From contig CAIWOY010000243.1 in the NCBI GenBank assembly GCA_903914415.1, positions 1-32,009 of the forward strand: DNA of 32,009 nt, given 5' to 3'. The position numbers and the translations under genes were made by a program. The DNA is from an uncultured Phycisphaerales bacterium (lineage in GTDB: Bacteria; Planctomycetota; Phycisphaerae; UBA1845; Fen-1342). Shown one piece after another: positions 8,715 to 16,271 of this stretch. Below the pieces are notes generated by a model. That model did no database searches. It had not been told where the DNA came from and worked only from the letters and a program-made list of their open reading frames with translations. Within the stretch, counting starts at the first letter, position 1; each line of letters starts with the position of its first letter.

Positions 8715-9203
8715 TCAGGTCAACCGGACCGCCCGGATCTCCTCGGCCTGCTTCTGGCGGGCGGCCCGCAGCTTCTCCCGCAGCTCCGGCCGCTCGTTCG
8801 CCAGAATGCTGACCGCCAGCAACGCCGCGTTGATCGCCCCCGCCTTGCCAATCGCCAGCGTCCCGACCGGAATGCCCGCCGGCATCTGCACCGTGGACAG
8901 AAGTGCGTCGAGCCCGTTCAGCTCGGAAGACGCGAGCGGCACGCCGAGCACCGGCCGCGTCGTCTGGGCCGCGACCGCTCCCGCGAGGTGCGCCGCCATC
9001 CCGGCCGCCGCGATGAACACCCGCGTGCCCGCCGCGTCGCATTTTCGGACGTATTCGGCGGTCTCCGCCGGCGTGCGATGCGCCGACAACACTCGCGTTT
9101 CATACGAAACGCCGAAGTCCCGCAGCGTTTCAGCGGCGGCCTTCATCACCTCCCAATTCGCTTCGCTGCCCACCAGAATGGCAACGTCGATCGTGCCGGC
9201 CAT
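8715..9203 (-). CDS. purE: N5-carboxyaminoimidazole ribonucleotide mutase PurE
   Basis: A 162-residue class I PurE, which interconverts N5-CAIR and CAIR in purine synthesis. The family core is clear: SAHRTP with the catalytic His, IAAAGMAAHLAG, VLGVPLASSELNGLDALLS, and QMPAGIPVGTLAIGKAGAINAALLA. The N-terminal phosphate/ribose-binding motif reads GSEANW where E. coli PurE has GSKSDW, so the Asp19 equivalent is Asn, an uncommon change. The ATG at 9203 begins the domain directly. No purK is adjacent. purE is first in a probable two-gene transcript with comEC and is divergent from the glycosyltransferase across a 107-base gap. Confidence 0.95.
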   Translation of the reverse strand: MAGTIDVAILVGSEANWEVMKAAAETLRDFGVSYETRVLSAHRTPAETAEYVRKCDAAGTRVFIAAAGMAAHLAGAVAAQTTRPVLGVPLASSELNGLDALLSTVQMPAGIPVGTLAIGKAGAINAALLAVSILANERPELREKLRAARQKQAEEIRAVRLT

Positions 9204-9208
9204 GACCG

Positions 9209-9251
9209 CGCTCCGTTCGGGCTATCGGATTCGCTCCGTTCGGCTATAATA
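9209..9251. promoter_or_regulatory. purE/glycosyltransferase divergent control region
   Basis: The gap contains TATAAT on the plus strand (9245-9250) overlapping TATTAT on the minus strand (9246-9251). A direct repeat, CGCTCCGTTCGGGCTAT (9209-9225) and CGCTCCGTTCGGCTAT (9232-9247), has its second copy running into the -10 boxes. Neither orientation has a good -35 box. The repeat may be an operator or a chance duplication. Confidence 0.4.
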
Positions 9252-9310
9252 CCGCGTTCCGGGCGGGCAGCACGCCCCCCACCGCCGTGTCCTGATCGAG
9301 GCAAACGTCG

Positions 9311-10357
9311 ATGCCCCCCACGCGTCCCGAAGTTTCGGTCGTCGTGCCGGTCTTCCAGGAGGAGGCCAGCATCCCGGCCGTCATTCCGCAGTTCGTGCGG
9401 ACGCTGGCTGGCCAACGCCGCAGCTTCGAGCTGATCGTCGTGAATGACGGGAGCCGCGATCGGACCGGGGCGCTGCTGGACGAGCTGACCGCCGGCGAGC
9501 CGCGCCTCCGCGTGATCCACCTGGCCCGCAATTACGGCCAAACCGCGGCGCTAATGGCCGGTTTCTGGGCGGCCCGCGCGCCGATCATCGTCCCGCTCGA
9601 CGGCGACGGCCAGAACCCGCCCGAGGAAATCGGCCGCCTGTGCGACGTCCTCGAAGAAGGCCGCTACGACGTCGTCAGCGGCTGGCGCAAGAACCGCCAG
9701 GACCCCTGGCTGCGCACCCAGGTCTCCCGCGCCGCCAACTGGCTCATCGGCCGCATCACCGGCGTCAAGCTGCACGATTACGGCTGCACATTGAAGGCGT
9801 ACCGCACGAGCGTCATCCGCGACTCGCGCCTCTACGGCGAGATGCACCGCTTCATCCCCGTGTACACGTCGATGCACGGCGCCCGCATCTGCGAGGTCGT
9901 CGTCCAACACAAGCCGCGCACTGCCGGCCAGAGTAAGTACGGATACGGCCGCATCTTCAAGGTCGCCGTCGACCTCATTCTCGTGCGGATGCTCCAGAAG
10001 TACCGCACGAAGCCGATGCACTTCTTCGGGAAGATCACGCAGTGGTCGTGGCTCGCGGCGGCGCTGTGCATGGTCTTCGGCATCGGGCGGGCGATCTACG
10101 CGCAGGACGCGTGGAAGGCGTTCTGGGGCAAAGCGCCGCTCGTCGGCGTCATCTTCTTCCTGCTCGGCTGCTTCTCGATCATGCTGGGGCTCGTGGCGGA
10201 ACTGGCGATGCGGGCCGCGTTCGAGCACAACGCCGGCCGGTACTGGGATGAAGCCCGCCGCGTGAACTTCGGCCCCGGCGGCTCGGAATGGGAGCCGCGC
10301 AGCGCCGACGCCGAGGCGTTCGCGTCCCGCACGATGGAAGACGTGGTGCGGCACTAG
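9311..10357 (+). CDS. GT2 glycosyltransferase with C-terminal membrane anchor
   Basis: A 348-residue family 2 glycosyltransferase of the polyprenyl-phosphate type (DPM1/ArnC/GtrB-like). The GT-A domain shows VSVVVPVFQEE (8-18), VVNDGSRDRT (43-52), the nucleotide-binding PLDGDGQNPPEEI (95-107) and DYGCTLKAYR. Two hydrophobic segments at about 237-258 and 272-297 match the two-helix C-terminal anchor of this class. Such enzymes load a sugar onto undecaprenyl phosphate at the inner membrane for later transfer to a glycan or protein. GAGG lies 9 bases before the ATG. The gene stands alone between purE and the insertion-sequence island. The sugar cannot be predicted. Confidence 0.92.
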   Translation: MPPTRPEVSVVVPVFQEEASIPAVIPQFVRTLAGQRRSFELIVVNDGSRDRTGALLDELTAGEPRLRVIHLARNYGQTAALMAGFWAARAPIIVPLDGDGQNPPEEIGRLCDVLEEGRYDVVSGWRKNRQDPWLRTQVSRAANWLIGRITGVKLHDYGCTLKAYRTSVIRDSRLYGEMHRFIPVYTSMHGARICEVVVQHKPRTAGQSKYGYGRIFKVAVDLILVRMLQKYRTKPMHFFGKITQWSWLAAALCMVFGIGRAIYAQDAWKAFWGKAPLVGVIFFLLGCFSIMLGLVAELAMRAAFEHNAGRYWDEARRVNFGPGGSEWEPRSADAEAFASRTMEDVVRH

Positions 10358-10375
10358 CAGCCGCCGGGCCGGTCG

Positions 10376-10394
10376 AACGCCGGGGGCGTTTCTT
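10376..10394 (+). terminator. Hairpin after the glycosyltransferase gene
   Basis: AACGCC (10376-10381) and GGCGTT (10385-10390) form a six-pair stem with a GGG loop, followed by TCTT. It lies 19 bases after the stop codon and could act as an intrinsic terminator, although the T-run is short. Confidence 0.4.
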
Positions 10395-10467
10395 GACTTT
10401 CAATGACCCGCGCCTACCGTCGGCGGTATTAGGAGTGCGTGGTTCGGGCCACCGCATCCGTTGTTAC

Positions 10468-10486
10468 TAGCCCAACCTTCGCAGAT
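10468..10486 (+). mobile_element. Left terminal inverted repeat of the IS1634-like island
   Basis: TAGCCCAACCTTCGCAGAT is the exact reverse complement of 12820-12838. The two copies face inward and mark the outer ends of the transposase remnants. No obvious target-site duplication flanks them. Confidence 0.8.
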
Positions 10487-10613
10487 TTGAAAAATGCGAC
10501 GGCCCCGAACCGGGCTGGCGCTATCGCCGCGGCGGATTTGGCGCCGCGCACGGCGGTAGTGCAGACCTACCCCGTTGCTTTGCGGTGGCGGGTTCTGGTA
10601 TCTGAAGCACAGC

Positions 10614-10870
10614 ATGTTTCTGCGCTGCCACGCCCGGAAGAAGAACGGCCAGCTCCAGCGCTACGGGAGCGTGGTCGAGTCACGCCGCGTGGCCGGCGGC
10701 GCTGCGGTGCAGCGGCCGGTGCCGTACCTACGGCGAGATCAACGACCGCCAGGCGGCGGCCATGGCGCAAGGCCATGGTGGTCTTTGACGAGCCCCAGCA
10801 ACGCTACGAGCCATCTGCGCTGTTCCCGGCGGACCAGTCGTTGCCGCCTGATCAGGTCAACGCGCGGCCG
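10614..10870 (+). pseudogene. IS1634-family transposase, 5' fragment (frameshifted)
   Basis: The ATG at 10614 opens MFLRCHARKKNGQ and continues to VESRRVAGGAAVQRPVPYL, which I recognise as the N-terminus of IS1634-family transposases. The expected GEINDRQAA then continues in another frame, so one extra base is present near 10732. A second extra base (the A in GGCCATGG near 10764) is absent from the sister copy at 12436, after which AWRKAMVVFDEPQQRYEP reads on. Similarity ends near 10870 at VNAR. The catalytic region is missing, so this is a dead fragment. It begins 146 bases inside the left inverted repeat, as expected for an IS leader. Confidence 0.75.
10754..10870 (+). repeat. Long direct repeat, left copy
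   Basis: This roughly 115-bp segment matches 12436-12551 at about 90 percent by eye, in the same orientation. It is the shared N-terminal part of the two transposase fragments. Recombination between the copies would delete the amidotransferase gene. Confidence 0.8.
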
Positions 10871-10946
10871 CCATATCCCCAGGGTCGGCCCAACACCCTC
10901 CTCCCGCGAAGGTCCTGTATTTTAGCGCCGCTCCGGCCACGGCAAA

Positions 10947-10995
10947 GCGGGGTGACCGGTGGGACTCGGTCGAGAGTCCGAACCGGTATCTCCGC
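10947..10995. other. 49-nt imperfect hairpin upstream of the amidotransferase
   Basis: Three stacked helices can form: 10947-10952 with 10990-10995, ACCGGT (10955-10960) with ACCGGT (10982-10987), and GGACTC (10962-10967) with GAGTCC (10974-10979) closed by a GGTCGA loop. There is no T-run, so it is not a standard terminator. It is not a tRNA. It may be a structured RNA, a repeat or an IS remnant. Confidence 0.5.
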
Positions 10996-11056
10996 CCCAT
11001 CCAGACCAATCGAGCCCGTGAATGCTGCCGAAACTCCACCCAGATGCCCTTTGTAG

Positions 11057-11065
11057 TGCTATAAT
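11057..11065 (+). promoter_or_regulatory. Extended -10 promoter for the amidotransferase gene
   Basis: TGC followed by a perfect TATAAT forms an extended -10 element; no -35 box is evident. Transcription would start near 11072, about 68 bases before the ATG at 11140. Confidence 0.5.
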
Positions 11066-11139
11066 GGCGACAGGGAGAGCCGGCGCCGGGACGGCAGATC
11101 AACCGGGGCGCGGATGCGCCCCAGATGGCGAGGTGTGCA

Positions 11140-12240
11140 ATGCATGTCACTGCTTCGGACGCACCCGATCCAGGGGAACTACGGCGCTGCTCGCGCTGTC
11201 TGTTGCCGGAAACGTATCCGCAAATCGCGTTCGACGAGAATGATGTTTGCAGCGTGTGCCGCGTGCATCGGCCCCAACACGAAGAGTTGCTAGGTGAAGA
11301 GGCTCTCCGGCGGCTGGTCGATTTGCATCGTAGCCGTTCCGGGAAGTACGACTGTCTGACCGCCCTGAGTGGCGGGCGCGACAGCACCTACGCGCTCTAT
11401 TACGCGGTTCGGAAGCTGGGGCTGAAGACGCTGGCGTTCACGGTTGACCAGGGCTTCATACCGGCAGAGACGTGGGAGAACATCGCGCAGGCGACGCGCA
11501 TCCTGGGCGTTGAGCACGTGGTGATCAAGCACCGCCTGTCGCAGAAGAGCCTCGCGCCGATGCTCCGCGCCTGGGTGAAGCGGCCGTCCGCGTCGATGGT
11601 CAGCTTCATGTGCCTCGGGTGCCGGCTGGGCATGCGCAAGGTCTTTCTCCAGGTCGCGCGGCAGTACGCCCTCCCGCTGTGCATCTCCGGTGCCGGCGAA
11701 CCCGAGGGGTCCTTCGCCACCGCGTTTTTCTCGACGCACTCTAGCCGCCTGCGCCGAATGCTGGCCCTGTTCGGGGGCATCGGTGTGGAGCTGCTTCGCA
11801 ACCCGCGTTATCTGCTCCACCCGGCGTTGCCCTGGCGGATGGTGGTCGAGTTTCTTTATGAATACCCGCCGGCCGGGTTCATCCGGCGCCTCGTGTCGCC
11901 CCGCTGGGAGTACGTGCCGCTCTTCCGCTACATTCCGTACGACGAGAACGAGATCATGCGCGTCCTCACCGAGGAGCTGAAGTGGCAGAAGTACCGCTAC
12001 AGTGCGGCGGCATGGCGGGCCGACTGCAAGATCAGCCTGCTCAAGAACGCGCTGTACCAGCAGACGCTGGGGTTCACCAAGCATGACGAGCTGATCAGCG
12101 GCCTGATCCGGCGCGGCCTGATCTCGCGGGAGGCGGGGCTCGCCCGCCTGGCCCACGACAACCAGATTCCTGAGCAGTTCCTGGATGAGTTCTTTGCGGA
12201 GTTGGGCGTCCGGCGCGAGCACCGGGGGCCGGCTGGCTAA
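11140..12240 (+). CDS. N-acetyl sugar amidotransferase-like ATP-PPase
   Basis: A 366-residue protein resembling the WbpG/PseA/LegG N-acetyl-sugar amidotransferases. Cys17, Cys20, Cys37 and Cys40 form two CxxC pairs (CSRCLLPETYP and VCSVC), and SGGRDS (77-82) is the PP-loop that activates a substrate with ATP. A later FMCLGC pair is also family-like. Relatives use ammonia, usually delivered by HisH/HisF-like partners, to make an acetamidino group on a surface sugar. No partner or sugar-pathway gene is present, so the substrate is unknown. The ATG at 11140 is chosen over 11125 because GAGG lies 6 bases upstream. The gene is enclosed by IS1634-like fragments and may have been captured or transferred with them. 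Confidence 0.82.
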   Translation: MHVTASDAPDPGELRRCSRCLLPETYPQIAFDENDVCSVCRVHRPQHEELLGEEALRRLVDLHRSRSGKYDCLTALSGGRDSTYALYYAVRKLGLKTLAFTVDQGFIPAETWENIAQATRILGVEHVVIKHRLSQKSLAPMLRAWVKRPSASMVSFMCLGCRLGMRKVFLQVARQYALPLCISGAGEPEGSFATAFFSTHSSRLRRMLALFGGIGVELLRNPRYLLHPALPWRMVVEFLYEYPPAGFIRRLVSPRWEYVPLFRYIPYDENEIMRVLTEELKWQKYRYSAAAWRADCKISLLKNALYQQTLGFTKHDELISGLIRRGLISREAGLARLAHDNQIPEQFLDEFFAELGVRREHRGPAG

Positions 12241-12435
12241 CGTAGTTTCTCGCAATTCCTGCATCAGTGGAAAAGGGGGGAGCACGAACCTCCGGGCCGT
12301 GCGCGGCGTCTTGTGTACGGGGCGGAGCCCCATGCTCCCCTGGGGTCCCCGCTGAGAGGGGGAATGGTAGAAACCGACCGGCCGGTGGCCTGCGCTACGG
12401 GGGCGTGGGGTTCCGGACACATTCCGGTGCGGTGA
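12241..12435. other. Gap between the amidotransferase gene and the right IS fragment
   Basis: No gene is evident. The gap includes GGGGCGGAGCCCC (12328-12340), a short hairpin, and on the minus strand a GTAGCGCAGGCCACCGGCC segment (near 12380-12398) starting with the GTAGCG motif seen in the nuo gaps. Confidence 0.45.
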
Positions 12436-12551
12436 GGCGGCCTGGCGCAAGGCCATGGCGGTCTTTGACGAGCACCAGCAACGCTACGAGCCATTCGCGC
12501 TGTTCCCGGCGGACCGGCCGTTGCCGCCTGACCAGGTCAACGCGCGGGCGG
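12436..12551 (+). repeat. Long direct repeat, right copy
   Basis: Partner of 10754-10870, differing by scattered substitutions and lacking the extra A that shifts the left copy. After this segment the two copies retain only weak resemblance. Confidence 0.8.
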
Positions 12552-12727
12552 CGATCCAGAGGGTGGACGTGCACCTCCCGACCACCGCCGGCCGGCTGCT
12601 GATCCGGCCGCGTTACACGGAGCCGGAGCCCGCGCCACGCATGATCCTAAACAAGCTGAATCTGGCGCTGCCCGCTCAGCCGCCGTCGCGCATCCGCCGC
12701 AGGCAGGCCAAACTACCCGCCCTCTGA
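12436..12727 (+). pseudogene. IS1634-family transposase, internally deleted 3' fragment
   Basis: The frame reads AWRKAMAVFDEHQQRYEPFA through LPPDQVNAR, the same N-terminal part as the left fragment. It then jumps straight to VDVHLPTTAGRLLIRPRYTEP and LNLALPAQPPSRI, which is the C-terminus of IS1634-family transposases. The several hundred residues carrying the catalytic residues are missing, so this is an internally deleted, inactive copy. Its stop is at 12725-12727, about 90 bases before the right inverted repeat. An ATG at 12455 could still start a 90-residue product. Confidence 0.75.
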
Positions 12728-12819
12728 CCGCTTCCGCCCCAGACCATCCCCGTTTTTGTAGTGCAGACCTTGGGGCCGAAACCGCGTTCCTGCCCCCGCC
12801 AACGCGGTTTACCCGCACG

Positions 12820-12838
12820 ATCTGCGAAGGTTGGGCTA
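12820..12838 (-). mobile_element. Right terminal inverted repeat of the IS1634-like island
   Basis: This is the exact reverse complement of 10468-10486. Its outermost bases CTA (12836-12838) are the nuoN stop codon TAG on the minus strand, so the element ends inside the reading frame of nuoN. Confidence 0.8.
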
Positions 12839-14443
12839 AGGGGAAGCGAAGGGCGGGTCTACAGCGGACGCGACGGGGCTTTCCGTTCGGGCGGCGGTGG
12901 CGCGGGGCTCGGATAGCTCGCGCGTGGCGTGCTGGCCAGCCCGCATAAGCCCGCTGGGATAGAAAGTGAAGATCAGGATCAGAAAGCCGCAGAGCAGGGC
13001 GCCGATGCTCTGCGCCTCGCGCGGCGCGGCGTAAGCGGGCTGGTCGTTCTCGTAGAGCAGCACGGCGGCGATCACGCGCAGGTAGTAGGCCGCCGCCAGG
13101 GCGGAATTCAGGACGGCGATGATGACGAGGACGATGAGCCAGGTGTCGCCGGTGAGGCGGGACGCGGTGAGGGCGCTGCCAAAGAGGGCGAATTTGCCCC
13201 AGAAGCCCGGCGTCGGGGGCAGGCCCATGAGCGTGAACATCGCCAGCGCGAGCAGCAAGGCGAGCCCGGGTTCGCGGCGGAGCAGTCCGGCCACGTCGCG
13301 CAGCGTTTCGCAGGGTCCGCCACGCGTCCGCAGCAGGCCGAGGACGGCAAAAGCGCCGAGGTTGGCGAGACCGTAGATGACGATGTAGAAGAGCACGGCG
13401 GCGGGGCCGTTGCCGAGGATGCTGACGCCGTCGGTCGCGAGGGCTTTGCCCGCCAGCGGGCCGGCGAGGACGCCCACGAGCATGTAGCCGGCGTGGGCGA
13501 CGCCGGAATAGGCCAGCAGGCGCTTGATGTTGGTCTGGCGGAGAGCGAGGACGTTGCCGACGGTCATGCTGGCGACGGCGAGCAGCCAGAGGAGCCAGTA
13601 GACGGCGCGGTTCTCCGTGTCCCAGAAGCCGGTGAGGGCGATGATCTTGAAGATGGCGATGAGGCCGGCGAGCTTGGGCACGAAACCGAGCAGGCCGGCG
13701 ACGGGGCTGGAGGCGCCCTGGTACACGTCGGCGACGTAGAAGTGCAGCGGGACGGCGGCGATCTTGAAGAGCAGTCCGCCGAGCGACAGGACGATGCCGA
13801 CCATCGCCAGGCCGCCCTGGAGCGAGTTGGGGTCGCGGAGGGCGAGGACCACTGCCCGCGTGGTTGCGGCCAGCGAGGCGGTGCCCGAAACGCCGTAGAG
13901 GAAGCTGAGGCCGTAGGCGAAGACGGCGGCGGAGAGGGCGCCGAGGTAGAAGTACTTCGTGCCGGCCTCGAGCGCGGCGGCGTTGGAGCGGCTGAGCACG
14001 ACAAGGACGTAGGTGGGGATGCTGACCAGTTCAACCGCGAGGAAGAGCAGCCAGAGGTTGTCCGCGGGGGCGACCAGCAGCAGGCCGGTCAGCGCGAAGA
14101 GCAGCAGCGCAAGGAATTCGCCGCGCTCTTCTTCGCGGCCGGCGGACCAGTTGACGAGGACCAGCAACACGCCGAGCTCGAGGGCGGCAATGCGGACAAA
14201 GGTGGCGAGGGAGCCGTAGAAGAGGCCGCTGCCGGCGGCGGGCGGACGAGTGGCGCGGCCCGTGATGAGCACCTCAAAGAGGACGACAACGACGGCCGTG
14301 ACGAGGGCGAGCAAGGTTACCCAGGGGGCGAGGCGGCGGCGGTGGGCGGTGGTCGCAACGCCCAGCAGGAGCACCGCGCAGCCAGCGACGAGCAGGATCA
14401 GCTCGGGGAGGAGGGCGCTGAGGGAGATCGGGTGCGGCGGCAT
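12836..14443 (-). CDS. nuoN: NADH-quinone oxidoreductase subunit N
   Basis: A 535-residue multi-pass antiporter-like subunit of the complex I membrane arm. Family landmarks include FLAVELVSIPTYVLV with the membrane Glu, LFKIAAVPLHFYVADVYQGA, RLLAYSGVAHAGYMLVG and FTLMGLPPTPGFWGKFALF. It carries one of the proton pathways. The start at 14443 is two bases after the nuoM stop (TGACCATG), so translation is probably coupled. It is the last gene of the operon. The stop codon lies in the outermost bases of an IS inverted repeat, and the last 40 or so residues are a polar tail without family character, so the original C-terminus may have been replaced or cut. Confidence 0.97.
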   Translation of the reverse strand: MPPHPISLSALLPELILLVAGCAVLLLGVATTAHRRRLAPWVTLLALVTAVVVVLFEVLITGRATRPPAAGSGLFYGSLATFVRIAALELGVLLVLVNWSAGREEERGEFLALLLFALTGLLLVAPADNLWLLFLAVELVSIPTYVLVVLSRSNAAALEAGTKYFYLGALSAAVFAYGLSFLYGVSGTASLAATTRAVVLALRDPNSLQGGLAMVGIVLSLGGLLFKIAAVPLHFYVADVYQGASSPVAGLLGFVPKLAGLIAIFKIIALTGFWDTENRAVYWLLWLLAVASMTVGNVLALRQTNIKRLLAYSGVAHAGYMLVGVLAGPLAGKALATDGVSILGNGPAAVLFYIVIYGLANLGAFAVLGLLRTRGGPCETLRDVAGLLRREPGLALLLALAMFTLMGLPPTPGFWGKFALFGSALTASRLTGDTWLIVLVIIAVLNSALAAAYYLRVIAAVLLYENDQPAYAAPREAQSIGALLCGFLILIFTFYPSGLMRAGQHATRELSEPRATAARTESPVASAVDPPFASP

Positions 14444-14445
14444 GG

Positions 14446-16218
14446 TCAGCGGCCTCCATCGGCTTCCGCAGGGGAACCGGAAAATGAAAAACCGAAGACC
14501 GGAGAGTAGGAACCGGCGAATGCGCCGGCGCGATCTTGATCCGTTTCTAATTTGACGTTTTCGGTTTCCGGTTTGTCGTTGGTCGGTTCATTCGCGGGCG
14601 CTTTGCGCAGCGCGATGTCGTCCGCACGCTGGGTGGCCTCCTGGACGCGGGCGACGATCTGGGCCTGCAACGCCGGGTCGAGCGTGTCAGTAATCAGACG
14701 CGGGGCGACGCCCAGCAGCACGACGAGCACGGCGAGGGGGGCGAGGATCGCGATTTCGCGGGGCGTGAGGTCGCGTTTCAAGCCTGTAGACAGGTCGGGC
14801 GTGTGCGGCGGCTCTTTCAGCGGGCCGAAGAGCACCTGGCCGACGGCGTAGAGCATGTAGACGGCGCCGAGCAGGATGCCGGTCGCGCCAAGCACGCCGT
14901 ACCATCGGCCAAGCACGTCGGAGTTGAAGGCGGCCAGCAGGACGGTGAATTCGCTGACGAAGCCGTTGAGGCCGGGCAGGCCGATGCTCGAGAGGGCGAA
15001 GAGCATGAAGAAAAAGGCGAGGATGGGCATCTGGCGGGCCAGGCCGCCGAGCTGGTCGAGGTCGCGGGTGTGGTAGCGCTCGTAGATCATGCCGACGACG
15101 AGGAATAGGGCGCCGGTGCTCAGACCGTGGTTGACCATGTAGAGGACGGAGCCGCTCAGGCCGACTGGCAGAATGCTGAACATGCCCAACATGCAGAACC
15201 CGAGGTGCGAGACGGACGAGTAGGCGACGAGCTTCTTCACGTCGCGCTGCACCCAGCAGCACAGGGCGCCATAGATGATGCCGGCGAGCGCGAGGCCGCC
15301 CATGAACGTGGCCCAGTGCAGGGCGCCCTCCGGCACCATCGGCAGGGCGAACCGCAGGAAGCCGTAGGTGCCGAGCTTCAGCAGCACGCCCGCGAGGAGC
15401 ACGCTGCCGGCGGTTGGGGCCTCGGTGTGGGCGAGCGGGAGCCAGGTGTGCAGCGGGAAGAGCGGGACTTTGATCGCGAAGCCGCAGAAGAAGGCGAAGA
15501 AGAGCCAGGCCTGCTCGGTGCTGGTGAGGCCGTGGAGCGTGGAGAGCAAGTTCAGGTCGAATGACACCACCGAATCGAAGTTCAGGGCCGCGGCGCGGAT
15601 CGCCAGGTAGACGATGCCGGCGAAGGTGATGACGCTGCCGACGAAGGTGTACAGGAAGAACTTGGTGGCCGCGTAGCGCCGCCGGGGGCCGCCCCAGATG
15701 CCGATCAGGAAGTAGAGCGGCACGAGCGTGAACTCGAAGAAGACGTAGAAGAGGAGGACGTCGCGGGCGGCGAAGACGCCGATCATCCCGGTCGTCAGGG
15801 CCAGCAGCCAGGCGTAATACTCGCGGGTGCGCGTGCGGATGGCGGTGAAGCTGCAGGCGATCGAAAGCGGCACGAGCAGCGCGGTGAGCACGACCAGCGG
15901 GAGGCTGATGGCGTCGAGGCCGACGTGGTAGCGCAGCTCGACGCCGTTGACGAGGATGGTGCCGCCTTCGGGCAGGCGGGCGCGGTCGCCGACGGCGAGC
16001 CAGGCGCAGTCGGTGTCGCCGAGGAGGGCGGAGGGGCCGCGCGTGTGCTGGGCCGCGGGGAGGCGCAGCCAGAGGGCGAGGGCGAGGATAAGCAGCACGA
16101 GGCCGACGCCCAGAGACAGCTTGGGCGCGGTGTCGGCGCGGCGCTCGGGGAGCAGGCAGATGACGACCGCCGCGGCGAGCGGGAGAAGGATGAGCAGGTT
16201 GAGGGCCAACGCTTCCAT
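14446..16218 (-). CDS. nuoM: NADH-quinone oxidoreductase subunit M
   Basis: A 590-residue antiporter-like subunit of complex I. Typical segments are YHVGLDAISLPLVVLTALLV, FYVFFEFTLVPLYFLIGIWG with the key membrane Glu, FAIKVPLFPLHTWLPLAHTEAPT, KKLVAYSSVSHLGFCMLG and SSIGLPGLNGFVSEF. Residues about 58-92 form an extended loop before the first conserved block. The C-terminal tail (about 549-582) is encoded by unusually A/T-rich repetitive DNA at 14473-14573 and includes PETENVKLETDQDR, unlike the rest of the gene. It follows nuoL by 53 bases and is nearly contiguous with nuoN. Confidence 0.97.
   Translation of the reverse strand: MEALALNLLILLPLAAAVVICLLPERRADTAPKLSLGVGLVLLILALALWLRLPAAQHTRGPSALLGDTDCAWLAVGDRARLPEGGTILVNGVELRYHVGLDAISLPLVVLTALLVPLSIACSFTAIRTRTREYYAWLLALTTGMIGVFAARDVLLFYVFFEFTLVPLYFLIGIWGGPRRRYAATKFFLYTFVGSVITFAGIVYLAIRAAALNFDSVVSFDLNLLSTLHGLTSTEQAWLFFAFFCGFAIKVPLFPLHTWLPLAHTEAPTAGSVLLAGVLLKLGTYGFLRFALPMVPEGALHWATFMGGLALAGIIYGALCCWVQRDVKKLVAYSSVSHLGFCMLGMFSILPVGLSGSVLYMVNHGLSTGALFLVVGMIYERYHTRDLDQLGGLARQMPILAFFFMLFALSSIGLPGLNGFVSEFTVLLAAFNSDVLGRWYGVLGATGILLGAVYMLYAVGQVLFGPLKEPPHTPDLSTGLKRDLTPREIAILAPLAVLVVLLGVAPRLITDTLDPALQAQIVARVQEATQRADDIALRKAPANEPTNDKPETENVKLETDQDRAGAFAGSYSPVFGFSFSGSPAEADGGR
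14473..14573. repeat. A/T-rich repeat pair inside the nuoM 3' end
   Basis: The plus strand carries GGAACCGGAAAATGAAAAAC from 14473, continuing to AGACCGG near 14502. The minus strand at 14541-14573 carries CCGGAAACCGAAAACG, continuing to ATTAGAAACGG. The two A-rich arms face each other within GC-rich coding DNA and stay in frame. This looks like a simple-sequence repeat insertion into a tolerant C-terminal tail. Confidence 0.6.
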
Positions 16219-16271
16219 CAGTCAATTCGCAGTTGCGGGTGCGAGAAGGGATTCTCGCACCAGCGATGCTC

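Noticed and set aside
10930-11005. tRNA gene
   Set aside because: The GGTCGAGAGTCC stretch looks a little like a T-arm, but no cloverleaf, anticodon arm or proper acceptor stem can be built; it is a single long hairpin.
12455-12727. A functional 90-residue small protein
   Set aside because: The sequence is the fused ends of an IS1634-type transposase with the middle deleted; expression is possible but it is best called a remnant.
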